DNA of 64,000 bases, taken from positions 21,317,564 to 21,381,563 of the forward strand of contig CAIIXF020000007.1 of NCBI GenBank assembly GCA_903813345.2. The letters run 5' to 3'. Source of the stretch: Owenia fusiformis (lineage: Eukaryota; Annelida; Polychaeta; Sabellida; Oweniidae). The notes beneath the pieces are model-generated. The model was given only the letters and a program-made list of their open reading frames with translations. It did not search any database and had not been told where the DNA came from. The translations under genes were made by a program, and so were the position numbers. Of this stretch, positions 35,801-47,700 are shown piece by piece (the first letter of the stretch is position 1; each line of letters starts with the position of its first letter).

Positions 35801-38800
35801 AGCTCAAGAGTGGAAAAATCTGGCAAGAAGGAATCTGAGAAATCTGAAGGTATGTACATGTACCTGTAAAATAACACCTGGAAATAAAGTTGTAAAGTGG
35901 TAGGTGTACTAAAATGGAATATTCAAAATCTCACAACACCTTATAGACAAATGATTGCATTATTGTAAAAATCCTAACTTACTTAGTTTCTAAACTGTTT
36001 TCTTCAACTAAAGTATATACTTGGGGTATTTTTAGAAAATAGACATGACAAGGAATGATATGAGGCCAAAATTATCGAAAATTGAAACAATTTTCTTCAA
36101 GGTGAAGCTCAAAAGTAATTGCTAGAGCTGATTCTGCCTTTAAGTAACCCCCCCAATATAACAAGATCTAAAAATGTTGATTTGCATTTCCCTTGGATGC
36201 CATGCAGGTTTATTTGTAAAATTTTGTTGTCTCTGTGTCTCTCTTCATTTTTTATTCCTACTGAAATGAAGTATGTTTTTGCTTGCAGAAATTGTTGTGA
36301 TAGATGATGATGAATCTCCTCCCCTCGCAGAAGAGCTGAAGAAAAGTGTATCTGGAGAGTTCATAAACAGCATGTAAGCATACCTTGAATATAATCTCAT
36401 ATGTATGATTATTGTTTGAAGTAATAGTTTAACCATTGACAGTATGGGCCAATTCATCACTTGATTTGCGATCTTGCATATGAACTTCATAGGTTGATTT
36501 GGGTCGTATTAAATATAGAGCAGAATGCTGTGCAATGTCTAATTTCAATAATTGCGCATTTCCTTTTATTGTACTGAAATCTTCAGTTCAGTGACTTTAG
36601 TGTTTATTTTGCTCATTTGTACATATACTTGTATAACGCATTACATCATGCATTATTAATCTATTCCAGAACATCAAAGTATGACAACACACACAGATTA
36701 CGCCAGAAGCAGATAGAAGAAGAGACCTCCAAATGTAGTGTATATGCTGAGAAGGTAATACAGTAATATTTTCTTCTTAATTACTAATTTTATTTCTCCT
36801 CCACTCCATTTAATGCCTCTTGATTCATATTCCTGCATCAGTTTCTCAAAAATTTACTCTGAGTATTGACTATCCCTTATAACCTTTTGTTTCCAAACCA
36901 ATTTTTGCAACTTAGTTTGACACATTAGTCTATGACTTATGACCCAAATTCGATCATATTTTTTCAAAAAGATTTTTAAACATCCTGATCTTAACGATAA
37001 ACATTGTCATTGTCGTAGATTGCCATCTTCGGTATAATGTAGATGAAACCTGAGTGTAAAAACATTGTTTCCACCACCTACTCATGCAAGAAGTCTCTAC
37101 CATCTTCCATATCGCACTTATGGATATGTCAAGTACATGTATGTGATATGTAATTATGATTTGTGTTGATTTCCAGCGTGAATTGTGGGAGACAGATCTA
37201 ACTAAAAGAGTGAGTACATTTTCTGTTTTAGACTAAGTCATTTTTCTACTTTCATAGATAAAGACATTATTACCTACATTTTATTGTGCTATAACATTGA
37301 CTTACTTTGAATTATCTTATAACCTTCCATTGTTATTAAACCTACTCATTGTAATCCAACTTTATAATCTGATCATATTATGCATAATTCATACTGTCCA
37401 ACATTAGCGTAATAGATATATTAACCACTAAGATTGTATTTAAGTGGTCAGTTTTCATTTGTGTACATGTTTGACTGATTATTCCAGATCAAGGAGCGTA
37501 TTTACATCTCTGAGCAGGAGCCAGCAGTTGAGGAGGAAATCTTCATAGAGTCTGAGGATGAAGCAGAGGAGTTGCCAGGTAACAAGCACTGTTTGATAGT
37601 TGTCTTTATATCTAAAGGTCTCTGGTCACCTCCTGTGTAATTCTTAAGCCTGTTAGAGAGGAAATGGGGGGAATTGAATGGTGAGAATTTCCTTGATACT
37701 TAGAGGACTATTTTGTACCTGTCCAAGAACATGAGAAAATCAATCAGTTAAAACTTAATTAACGCAATGTTAGAATAAATGTTTACACACTGCTAATTCT
37801 CTATACTCCTCTGAAATGTTAATTTAATGCATGTTCATTTGTTTATCTGATACATGTCTGTTTATTTCTTGCAGAGCTTACTGATGAAATCCAAGCTAGG
37901 ATCAATAATGCTTTGAGCTCTAGGAACCCTAATGAAGTGCTTGTTGATGCCTTTAGACTTGAGGTGACTCGTAGAGATATTGCCACTCTCACTGGCCTCA
38001 ACTGGCTAAATGACCAGGTCAGTGTCAGTACTCATACAGCCACCCTGTTAAGTAGCATCAATAGATGATAGATACCACCTTACTTTGTATTACATTTCTT
38101 CAAGAGATTGACTTCATATGGTGGCACGTTGATTAATTATCAGTTAATGAAGATTCTTAAAATGTTTAATAACAATCAAGTGACTGTGATTCCTATATTT
38201 CTATGTGGATCTTTCATTGCGAGTTGGAAACTGGATGACTGGCCAATTGTTAAACTACCATTGTCACTGTGTTTTAAAAATGAGATGTCGAAAAACTTCA
38301 TTTTTGAGGTGTTCCACATGTAAAGATGTTCCTCATTCAAGGTATTCCAGTTGCAGAGATGTTCTAGTTTTTATGTCACCACCAGAAATTGTGACATATT
38401 GTTATAGTCTCTAACTTTTTGTTGGTGTTGTTCAGCACTGCGGTCATTGTCATTAACAAATGGCAGGTGGTGACATTTTGTATGTTGATGCCTTGTTTAC
38501 TGAAATGTGATTTCCACGTTTTCACAGGTAATCAATTTCTACATGGAGCTTTTAATGGCAAGAGGGAAGCAAGACAACAGGCCCAGTGTTCATGCCTTCA
38601 ACACGTTCTTCTACCCTAAGTTAATGTCCCAGGGCCATTCGGGGCTACGCAGATGGACAAGAAAGATTGATTTATTCTCAATGGATTACATTGTGGTTCC
38701 TGTACATCTTGGAATGCATTGGTGCCTTGCTGTAAGTTACCATTAACCTGTACTTGGCGTTTTTGTTTTTGCACCAGTTAACTATAACTGGATTTAGTTA

Positions 38801-40002
38801 AATAGATTAAATAAGATAATTTTTAGGAAGGATTTATGATAATAGAAAGCTGCTTATGCTTTGAAATTTTGAAAGTTAACTGTGTTTCATTAATAGTCTT
38901 AAAACATGTTCTTAATTCCAAACCATGTTTGTATGGCTGTAGGTTACAATATGAGTGATTTCAAATGGAAAATGCTGATAATTTGTTGTTGTTTTTTCCA
39001 GATTGTGGATTTTCCCAAGAAACAACTGCGCTATTTTGACTCTATGGGAGGAAAGAATATACAATGTCTTGAAGCTATTAAGTGAGTCTTTTTGTTACTA
39101 CTGTATAAGCATCTCTTGAAATCCCATGGTATAAGGCACTAAAAATGTGTTTCTGTGTTTTATTTGCATTACGAGAACTAAATTTGTATTTGTCAAAATA
39201 TTAACATATCATAATTTGAAGAATATAAATGTAATTCCATATTTTTCACGTTGCATAGGTATTGCAAAAGGGTGATATGATATACCCCCTTACTGATATT
39301 TTTAACATGCTATACCAAAAACCCATGTGTGTCTTCAGGTCCTACCTTCTAGCAGAGAGTTTGGATAAGAAGAAACAAACATTTGATATGAGTGAATGGA
39401 CCATGGTTATAGAAAAGGTATGACAATTGGGAAGTATAATAATACATATATGTAATTACTTTCACAAGGTAGTCCAAAAACATCAACATTTTAACAAACC
39501 TAAAGGGAATGATGTGGCAGCTGCTTTTCACTTCTCTTTTCTGCTTATGTCAAGAAAAAATGCTTGATAGATTGATATGGTGTTATCATGAATGTTTCTT
39601 GGTTTGAAAATCTAGAACTGACTTCACTCTGGAGTCTCCAACTTTTTGTGGATGGTGTTTGTTGTTGGTTGTGTTGTTACATTTATATTGCCATGAAATA
39701 AATTAAGTCATCCAAGTCATCCACTATTCCCCAAGTCCTTTAATTCTTTGAATGCCTGAAGAATTGAGAAATAAAACTTGATTTTAGGAGATATCGTTCT
39801 TGTTCAGGAAAAATGAATAAAAGATTAATTTTTTACATTTCAGGATATACCTCAACAGCAGAATGGAAGTGACTGTGGCATGTTTGCCTGCAAATTTTCT
39901 GAATACATCACTAGAAATGCGCCAATATCTTTCACGCAAGAGGACATGCCATATTTCAGGCAACGAATGATATATGAAATCATTACTGCTCAATTAATGT
40001 GA
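29823..40002 (+). CDS. SENP1: SENP1/SENP2-type SUMO-specific protease, 17 coding exons
   Basis: Cysteine protease (ULP1 / C48 family) that matures SUMO and removes it from proteins; vertebrate SENP1/2 act mainly in the nucleus and at nuclear pores. Exons: 29823-29917, 30762-30883, 31066-31235, 31665-31737 (or 31755), 32175-32358, 33124-33328, 34386-34513, 35497-35849, 36289-36373, 36670-36754, 37177-37209, 37488-37578, 37875-38017, 38528-38731, 39002-39081, 39339-39417, 39844-40002. All phases agree, giving 762 (768) residues. The last five exons form the catalytic domain: [16 protein letters not shown] (His), YFDSMGG (Asp), QQQNGSDCG (Gln and Cys), ending [12 protein letters not shown]. The N-terminal part is disordered, with PKKRKR (nuclear signal) and three acidic SUMO-interaction-like motifs. 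The [10 protein letters not shown] segment before the domain also resembles SENP1. Whether it is closer to SENP1 or SENP2 is not settled; the symbol marks the family. Confidence 0.9.
30345..30530 (+). pseudogene. Fragment of a LINE endonuclease domain in SENP intron 1
   Basis: Reads [20 protein letters not shown], the C-terminal motif of APE-type endonucleases of non-LTR elements (PLG.SDH). After about 30470 the similarity seems to change frame (YYNKR.. to a REI-like segment). The open frame starting at 29988 covers it but its N-terminal two thirds are not protein-like. The left part (30225-30290, cagccctgtcaaccctcac) is the edge of a separate repeat. Confidence 0.6.
33739..34302. mobile_element. 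Probable hAT-type MITE in a SENP intron, 564 bp
   Basis: The ends cagggcttgcatta and taatgcaagcactg are inverted copies. The interior repeats ggacgcaaa/ggacgcaattt on the left and aaattgcgtcc on the right, and shows ggactca against ggactcac near both ends. No clean 8-bp target duplication was found, so the boundary is approximate and the class is inferred from the CAG.GCTTGC ends. Confidence 0.6.
34673..35400. repeat. Two head-to-tail copies (363-bp period) of a hairpin plus 20-bp minisatellite repeat
   Basis: Each unit has a palindrome of about 150 bp (ggttatataatggttgatt..aatcaaccattatatgatc) followed by a 20-bp array (agttgtatacgctgcccagg and variants) and a unique tail ending aagcacta/ttagggtgggataa. 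The word atgaggttata starts at 34678 and 35041. A third copy lies inverted at 47345-47710 inside DAP1. It is in the SENP intron before exon 35497-35849. No coding capacity. Confidence 0.85.
37177..37209 (+). CDS. SENP1: 33-nt microexon of the SENP gene
   Basis: Codes [11 protein letters not shown] between a ttgatttccag acceptor and a gtgagta donor, phase 0 on both sides. It continues the helical segment that starts in the previous exon ([20 protein letters not shown]), so skipping would remove 11 residues without a frameshift. Confidence 0.8.
38375..38500 (+). repeat. Dispersed repeat family R, copy 3, abutting an acceptor
   Basis: gtcaccaccagaaattgtgac at the left, tagtctctaactttttgttgg and aacaaatggcaggtggtgac inside, gatgccttgttta at the right. 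It ends 27 bp before the SENP exon starting at 38528, the same position relative to an acceptor as the copy at 13511. Confidence 0.75.
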
Positions 40003-40306
40003 TCTGAACCCACTGACTAGTGTCTAACAATTAATAAACAGTTTCCAATTATAAGAAATATGAAATGAATGTTCTAGCCACTTACATAATAACATGATTT
40101 TCAAATACATGCATTGAAATATATGCCATATCAAATAATCTAAAGAGTTTAGATCAAGACCATCTCTCGCAAAGTGTATGTTTGATCATTTGATATACAA
40201 TAGATCCTATTTATGAAAACTGTAAGCTAGTAAGTACTTGTGAATTGTTACATGTGGTCATATATGAGTATTTCTGAAAACTCGTGCCATTGTCAAAATG
40301 AATAAA
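40003..40306 (+). other. SENP 3' UTR with AATAAA signals
   Basis: AATAAA at 40033-40038 and again at 40301-40306. The second would give a 3' UTR of about 320 bases. Another AATAAA lies at about 40736. No further exon was seen. Confidence 0.5.
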
Positions 40307-40801
40307 GCCAGTGGATGTTGATTGTGTGTTTCTTGTAAATGGAAAATATTTTTGTAATGGATGAAGAAACAAAGAACATAAAGCTCATTGACCTTACATA
40401 GTCAATTTTGTTTGCAAGTTGTGTAATCCAATAATTCCAAGCCTTATGTTTATATCCCATCAAACCCAAGGCCTGCATATTAGTAGCAACTTTAATTAAA
40501 ATGAAAATTGTATTTTTTTAACATATTCTGATTTTCACCAATATTGTATTTATTTTGGCCAAATTGGTACATTTCTATTTTTGTCAATTCATGAGAAATC
40601 AGTACTTTTACTGTTAGTCGGTTCCCTCATGAGCAGAGTGTAAAGGACATTATTATGAAAATTATTTAAGAGTATTGCCAAAGTAGATGTTCCTCTCAAC
40701 AAACAAATCTCATTGTTTCATTGTTATATATGTAGAAATAAACTTGACTAGAAAATACATGATTGTGCAATTAAATATTTATAAACATGTACATATTCCT
40801 A

Positions 40802-41380
40802 CAGGGTGAGCCAAAAAGGTAACCCGATCAAATTTGAATCAAAAACAGTCATTCAGCATGAGTTTAACATCATATTTGGCACACTTGAATCTTGTCCAAT
40901 GTTCTTTCATTCTATTTTCATTGGTCTGTTCCAAATGGACACGATTTTGTGGCCATTTTACAGAACATCTTAAAATGCCAGCCTTGTCCATAGAGGCAAC
41001 TCAAATGTATCGGGTGGTGTAGGTCAGACTACACACTCACAAATATCTTGTGACAGTAATGGCTCTCATTTTCCTTCTAATCTGTTGTTTCAACTCTCTG
41101 ATGCTTCTAGGGATGCTAGTATAGACATTGTTGTTTTTTTTAAATAGGCCCCAAACATAAATTCTAGGGGTTAATATTTGGGGAATTGGGTATGGTTCGG
41201 CAGGTAGAGTACATTTTGTAAAATGGCCATACAATCATGAATTTTTGAAATAGACTAGTGAAACTTAGTGGATTGAAAGAACACTGAACAAGGATCGATT
41301 GTAACAAATATGAGTTAAGATTCATGCTGGACGACTGAGTCAGTATCATTTGTTTGGGCTACCTTTTTTGGCTTACCCTG
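40802..41380. mobile_element. Mariner-like MITE, 579 bp
   Basis: Ends cagggtgagccaaaaaggta and its inverse (taccttttttggcttaccctg), flanked by TA on each side (40800-40801, 41381-41382). The minus-strand frame 41037-41234 retains a transposase-like tail (LTPRIYVWG..KKNNNVYTSIPRSIRELK). The plus-strand frame 40834-41022 resembles the inverse arm. It is related in style, not in sequence detail, to the element at 23322-24315. Confidence 0.82.
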
Positions 41381-41382
41381 TA

Positions 41383-41872
41383 TTATAATATTTTTGAGAA
41401 GTTAGTGCATAAAATATATGTTGAAATCGTACACTTGTTTTTTGTATATTTGATGTCTAAATGTGTAGTGAATATGCTATTACCCACAATTAAAACCTTT
41501 TGAAGAACTGTAGCCCTGGACAATACACACCCTACTCTGCCAACGGTTCAGTCATGTCAAAAAATAATTCCATGTTCATAATGTAATGGCTTCACCAGCT
41601 TATTTAATTGTAGCATAATAAATTAGCCACTAATCTGTGCAAGAAAGTACTTATCTTGGAATTCCCCTTCTCTCGATCATAAGAGTACTGCTGATACAAT
41701 TTATGTTTAGAGTTGTGACTGGATGACTAATCCCTGGGTACCAAAGAAACCTTTGATTGCTTGGCAACCAAGTATGTTTGCCTAGTAGATCTATCTATTG
41801 TACCACAAGTCTTCTCTTGCTGGAAATTAGGGCCATATCACGTCAACATATGTAGCCTTGGGTTGATAATTA
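41383..41872. other. Intergenic stretch, nothing recognised
   Basis: Sequence between the mariner-like MITE and the Helitron-like copy at 41873. No exon, RNA gene or bounded element was seen. Confidence 0.5.
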
Positions 41873-42670
41873 TCCCATCGAACGAAGTTCGGAGGGATAT
41901 TGGGAAAGCCTCCATCCGTCCGGGCAATAACTCAAATACCGTTGGTCCGATTTTGTTCATATTTTGTACACATATACCCTATGGGAGTAGAAGTTCTGCT
42001 CTAAAGCCGATTTTCAAAATGGCCGCTCATTTCAAAATGGCGGCCATTTTAGTGCCGAATTTACAGTAATTTAGGTGCAATATGTAAAACTGTAATAGCA
42101 ATATGTTTTAGATGTAAAAAAATTATATAGGACATTAATAAAGCTAGAAATGTAGATATTAACGTATTTTATTTTTACTATAACTCGAAAAGTAGTTGAG
42201 CGATTTTGTTCATATTTGGTATGTGAATACTAAAAGCATGACACACTATCCTATGACACTTTTAGTAGAAGGTGGCCATTTTGAAAATTTTTTTGAAAAA
42301 TGGCTGCCATTTTAATGTATTTTATAATAATTCGAAAAGTAGTGAAGCGATTTTGTTCATATTTGGTATGTGAATACTGTAAGCATGGCACACTGTCTAA
42401 TGACACTTTTGGTAGAAGGTGGCCATTTTGAAAAATGGCCGCCATTTTAACGTATTATACTATAACTCAAAAAGTAGTGGAGCGATTTTGTTCATATTTG
42501 GTATGTGAATACTATAAGTATGGCAAATGGTCTAATGACACTTTTGGTAGAAGGCGGCCATTTTGAAAAATTCCTGCCATTTTTGCTATATACTTTGTTT
42601 GTAAAAATGCCATCCATGGCTGTTCGATGGGATTCGCTACGCTTTGGCGTTGGCGTTGTTCTGGTTCTAT
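41873..42670 (+). mobile_element. Helitron-like non-autonomous element H1, 798 bp
   Basis: Starts A|TCCCATCGAACGAAGTTCGG (a short palindrome) and ends with a stem (gctacgctttggcgttggc) about 15 bases before CTAT. Insertion next to A with a 5' TC and a 3' stem plus CTRR-like end is the Helitron pattern. Inside are about three tandem units (135-147 bp) that contain gcgattttgttcatatttgg and atggccgccattttg. Other copies are H2 46011-46712, H3 47891-48109, H4 57251-60184 and H5 63228-63548. No Rep/helicase is encoded. Confidence 0.7.
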
Positions 42671-44706
42671 CAGTGAGTAAAATATCATTCAGGGTGTGGC
42701 ATAAGCTTAAGAGAAATAGATACTGGAGACAAAAAGAATCATGACAAAAATAAATACATTTTTTGAACAATTTATTTAATGCCAATACAAATCTAGTATA
42801 GTAGGCCACTTACAGGACACAGATTCAAGATGTGTGAATATTAAACATAGACAAAACCCAGAATTCCTTTGGTCATGTGACCATAAACATAAGATAAATC
42901 ATAGGCCTAGAGAATTTTGAGCTCATAGTGCACCGTGTATTACAAATGTCCAACCCTCAGGTCAGTTGTGCAGTAATAATTACACTCTTGCTTGCACTTG
43001 GAAAATGTAAGTAGATCTTACATTGTCAATCACATAATGTATATACATATTGAAATATTTTCTTCTGTTATATTTGGTTTATTGCACCAATACACACATG
43101 TAGATTATGGCACCAAAAGAAAGCTTCTAACTAAAGAAAAGGTAATAAGCTTAATCAAAAATAAAGATAAGTATAAAGTTCATAATTAACTATTACACTC
43201 ATTCTCAATGGAGACACCCAAAACCGTATAAGCATAAAATAAACGTAAATTGATATTTCACTGTTACAGTAATTCGTTTCTTGAAAACAGAACAAAAAAT
43301 AAAAAACAGATATTCTAAATTCTGGGAATTAGAACTTGAGTACAATTTTGTGCTTCTTGTTTTTAAAGTGTGAATTAGCCTACAACACACTATGAATGAA
43401 AATAACAATTAAGATCTATGATAGCTCTTTTTACAACATTAAAGTTGATTTTTTGTAAAGTAGTTTTAATTGTATGTTATTTGAATGAGGTTCTCAACTT
43501 CAATTCAACATAGACCACAAAATAGAAATATTTATTGCAATTTGTAAAGCATACTCGTAGAGTGTGTAAAACAACCATTTTACATGTTAATTTAACAAAT
43601 CTAATTTAACACTGTCAAAAAATGCAAGTGGCCGTTTTCATGTGTGCAAGACCATCATAATATTTGAGAAACGACAGTGCAATATATTATATTAGATAAT
43701 CTACAGATATTTCATTTACAGCATATTAAACAGAATTGCAAAACACACATCATTTTATTATATTCTATACAATAACTAGTCATGGTGCTGATTAATCGTT
43801 AAATATAATTCTATCATATGATGTAAAAATCCTGATTCTACAATAATTGTTGGCAATTAATTCATTTATGCACTGATGCCCCGTGAATATGTGTCATAAT
43901 GGTTGTTATGGAAATGGAAAGGCAATAGAATGACAATGGTTCGAAATTAGTGCTAAATTCTTAAGAGATGAAGCAAGTACAATCTCAAAGATGCACATTA
44001 TATTGATACTTCAATTTGAAAAGGTAACCAAACATACATCATGGCTACTTTGACATCATGACTACTATGACATATTGACCACTATGACATCATGACCACT
44101 ATGACATCATTCAAACACTATGACATCATCCACGAGGACATAGCCTATTTCATTTAAAAGTGTAAATATATTCATATATTATACATGTAAGTACCACTTT
44201 GTATACACATTTGGAAACTTATCACCTCTCCACCACCAAAAATCTTGAATGTTCACCTAAAATAGGCTTTTGACTGGAATATGTCATCATGGTTGCTTCC
44301 ATAAACTTTACATCATCCAATTCATTGCATCCTTCAGTTTCAATTACAAAGTCCATGACACAATTATCAACATTAAACTCATATATGTTATACATACATC
44401 CATTGCAGCTAACGTTCAGATATTTCAATCATGTAAAATCTATGAAACCAATCCACTAATGCTCACTAGATTTCTAAACTCAAAAAATCAGAAGTTCTGA
44501 ACATGTTTATTTAAGACAATCTCAAACTTTTCACACTTACACCTTTATTGCTATTTTAAGGATACGAGAGTGAGGAAAGGCACCTTCAGCCACATACATA
44601 TTCAGCATGGGGCAAGAGAACGTGAATTAGGATAAGGTATTGTGCAAAAGTATAGAAACCTAGTGAGCATGCTGCTTTCATATGTCAGTTATACAGTATG
44701 TTGAGT
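42671..44706. other. Gene-free stretch and probable DAP1 3' UTR end
   Basis: No exon was found. A minus-strand AATAAA (plus tttatt at 44506-44511) lies about 200 bp past the DAP1 stop and could end its transcript. A short imperfect array of ctatgacatcatgacca units is at 44040-44132. Confidence 0.45.
44040..44132. repeat. Short imperfect tandem repeat, about 20-bp unit
   Basis: Four to five variants of gacatcatgaccactat follow one another. The motif includes TGACATCA, close to a CRE/AP-1 half-palindrome, but there is no evidence for regulatory use. Confidence 0.7.
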
Positions 44707-47700
44707 CTACTGCTTCCTTGGCTGTTGAATATGCTTTTGTTGGTTGACATTGGGTCGTTTCTCATGCACTGGAATTGGCTTTTCATGATACACCTTGATG
44801 GCCTCTGGGGGGTAAGCCTTCTCCTCCTGTTTAAGTACATTCAATTTATTAAGGTTTACTCTCCCTTAAGGTAATTGGTCAAGTATCATGAGTAATTTTC
44901 TAGTAGATATAAAAAAAGTTATTCTCCAGGAGGGATTTGATATGGGTAATATCACAAGGATGATATCAATATTTCCCAAAGGAATGCAGTGACAGAGGGG
45001 AATAGTGCTCCAAGTAGCAGTTTGTGAATCAATCAATCTCTTGATATCTTATGAGTGTTACTTCCAGACCTACCTGTGTCAGAGCTCCTGATATCAACAC
45101 CTTTGCATCATGTGTGGTTTCAGCTTTAGGAGGGCTGCAACAACAAAATGTTCTCATATAAACACTGATTATCAATAATGCAGTGAAGTGATATTTAGTG
45201 TGGCGGTGGCTACATAGATGAGGGTTACAAGGGTCTTCCCATAAGCTCTGAAGTAATTGCTCTTTAACTTTGAGCTTACTCATAACTCAATTACTCATGT
45301 TATGAATTTCAAAACTTTTTTCAAATGTGTAGAAAATATTTTGGTTAATCACTCAATTGATTGACCAAAAAAGTCATGGTCTTTAAGAGAGAATGTTAGG
45401 CTCATGGTTAGAAGGATAGGTTTAATTTCAAAACAATGTACAGTTTTTCAAGTGTATGAAAATATTATTCATGTTCGCTAATATTAATTTGACATCATTT
45501 GGCTTTTTGTCCATAACTTAATCAACTACTGAAATACACACAAGTACCCTCAAGTCAATAAACAACAATTGATACAATTAGAATACATGTTAACACAAAT
45601 GTGGATATCACATGACAGTCCCTCGACACACATACACAGTCAAAATGACATGTTCTTACTTTTGCAAGTACTACAGTACTATTCTATTTGCTTTCATATT
45701 ATGTTTTAATCAAAACTAATGTCAAGTCTATTATGAAAGGTTTGCCCTGATTTAATATTTATTAGAATTTGATAGATTTTAAAAGAAACATGTAGCTGTA
45801 ACTTCACAGAAAACAAGAAATACTCGTACTACTAATAATTATTACGTACAAACTGACACAACAGTGATTAAATATGAATAAAAATAAATGTTTTGATAAA
45901 TAAATATTTACTTTATATTGATAATGATGATAAATATGACATTATGATTGAGCAGTATTTATATATAACTTCAAAGGGTACGGTAAACCCATAAGCATTT
46001 CTTAAATGAACTAGACAACAGCAACGCAAAAGCGTAGCAAATCCCATCGAACAGCCATGGCTGACATTTTAACAAACAAAGTATGTAGCAAAAATGGCAG
46101 CCATTTTTCAGAATGGCCACCTTCTACCAAAAGTGTCATTAGACACTGTGCCATGCTTATAGTATTCACATACCAAAAATGAACAAAATTGCTCCACTAC
46201 TTTTCGAGTTATAGTAAAATACGATAAAATGGCAGCCATTTTTCAAAATGACCGCCTTCTACCAAAAGTGTCATTAGACAGTGTGCCATGCTTATTCTAT
46301 TCACATATAAAATATGAACAAAATCGCTCTACTACTTTTCGAGTTATAGCAAAAATCGTAAAATAACGAGTAAAGGCCGCCATTTTTCAAGATGGCTGCC
46401 ATGTGCTGCTTTAATATCTACATTTCTAGCTTTATTAATGTCCTATATAATTTTTTTACATTTAAAACATATTGCTATTAAAGTTTTACATATTGCACCT
46501 AAATTACTGTAAAATCAGGACTAAAATGGCCGCCATTTTTAAATTAGTGGCCATTTAGAAAATCGGCTTTCGAGCAGAACTTCTACCCCTATAGGGTATA
46601 TGTGTACAATATATGAACAAAATCGGACCAACGGTATTTGAGTTATTGCCCGGACGTACGTACAGATGGACGGAGGCGTTCCCTATATCACTCCGAACTT
46701 CGTTCAATGGGATAAAAAACAAGTGTAACTAAAAATGCCAATTCATATTTACATCACTCCAAACATCTCACAGTAAAGTTTGGGCAATACATGTTCTGGA
46801 TTCTTTTTGACAATTTATGAATGGAATGGCAGAGATGTAAAAGAAAATATCATAGATTATAGATATAACATTATTTCACCATCTACCAAAATATAAATTT
46901 TGCCAATTGTAAAAAGAACCAAAATCTGACTTTACCATTATTTATAAGTTGAAAAACAAACACGACTCACACTTTTCCATATAAAAATATCAAGAGGTAC
47001 AACAACTGAATTAGTGGAGGGGGGGGGGGGGCTAGGGCACTCAAATATATTCATAAGTATGAGACAAATCAGTTACTGGATACAATATAATGCTGGGATT
47101 TGAATAAATATGTATTCCATAACTACCGAGGGATAAACCCCATATCCAAAATGTACATGTACCTTGCTGTCCTCGAAATATATAGACATTTCTCTTCATT
47201 AAGAACCACCAATGTTTCTGTTGTATAGAAGTGACATTGATAATGATACACCCTGTATCCCATACATATTGAGGTATCTATGCGGATAACTGTATTTCCA
47301 TTTCTGGATAAACTTTGTATCAAGAAAATCCAAGTATTTCTGTATTTATCCCACCCTAAGTGCTTTATATGATTGTATAATAGCATTGTATAACTGCGAT
47401 ATAAAACCAACACTCATCGTATACAACTCTTGAGAACGATATACAACTCCTGGATAGTGTATACAACTCCTGGGCAGCGTATACAACTCTTCGACTTGAT
47501 ATACAACTGCTGAATTTAGATTAACCTTTTATTGATTACATATTAGGGTGGGATAATAAGATCATATAATGGTTGATTCTGTATATCGTTATACTCTTGT
47601 GAGTATATGATATATTCACTCGTTCCCTTCAGTCACTCGTGAATATATCACATACTCACTTGAGTATAAACACGATATACGGAATCAACCATTATATAAC

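Noticed and set aside
44040-44132. Repeated TGACATCA-like words as a CRE enhancer
   Set aside because: They are a side effect of a short tandem repeat; no other regulatory evidence.
45029-45283. 84-codon minus-strand frame covering DAP1 exon 3
   Set aside because: Only the middle 61 bases (45074-45134) belong to the gene, and in the frame fixed by neighbouring exons; the rest is intron.
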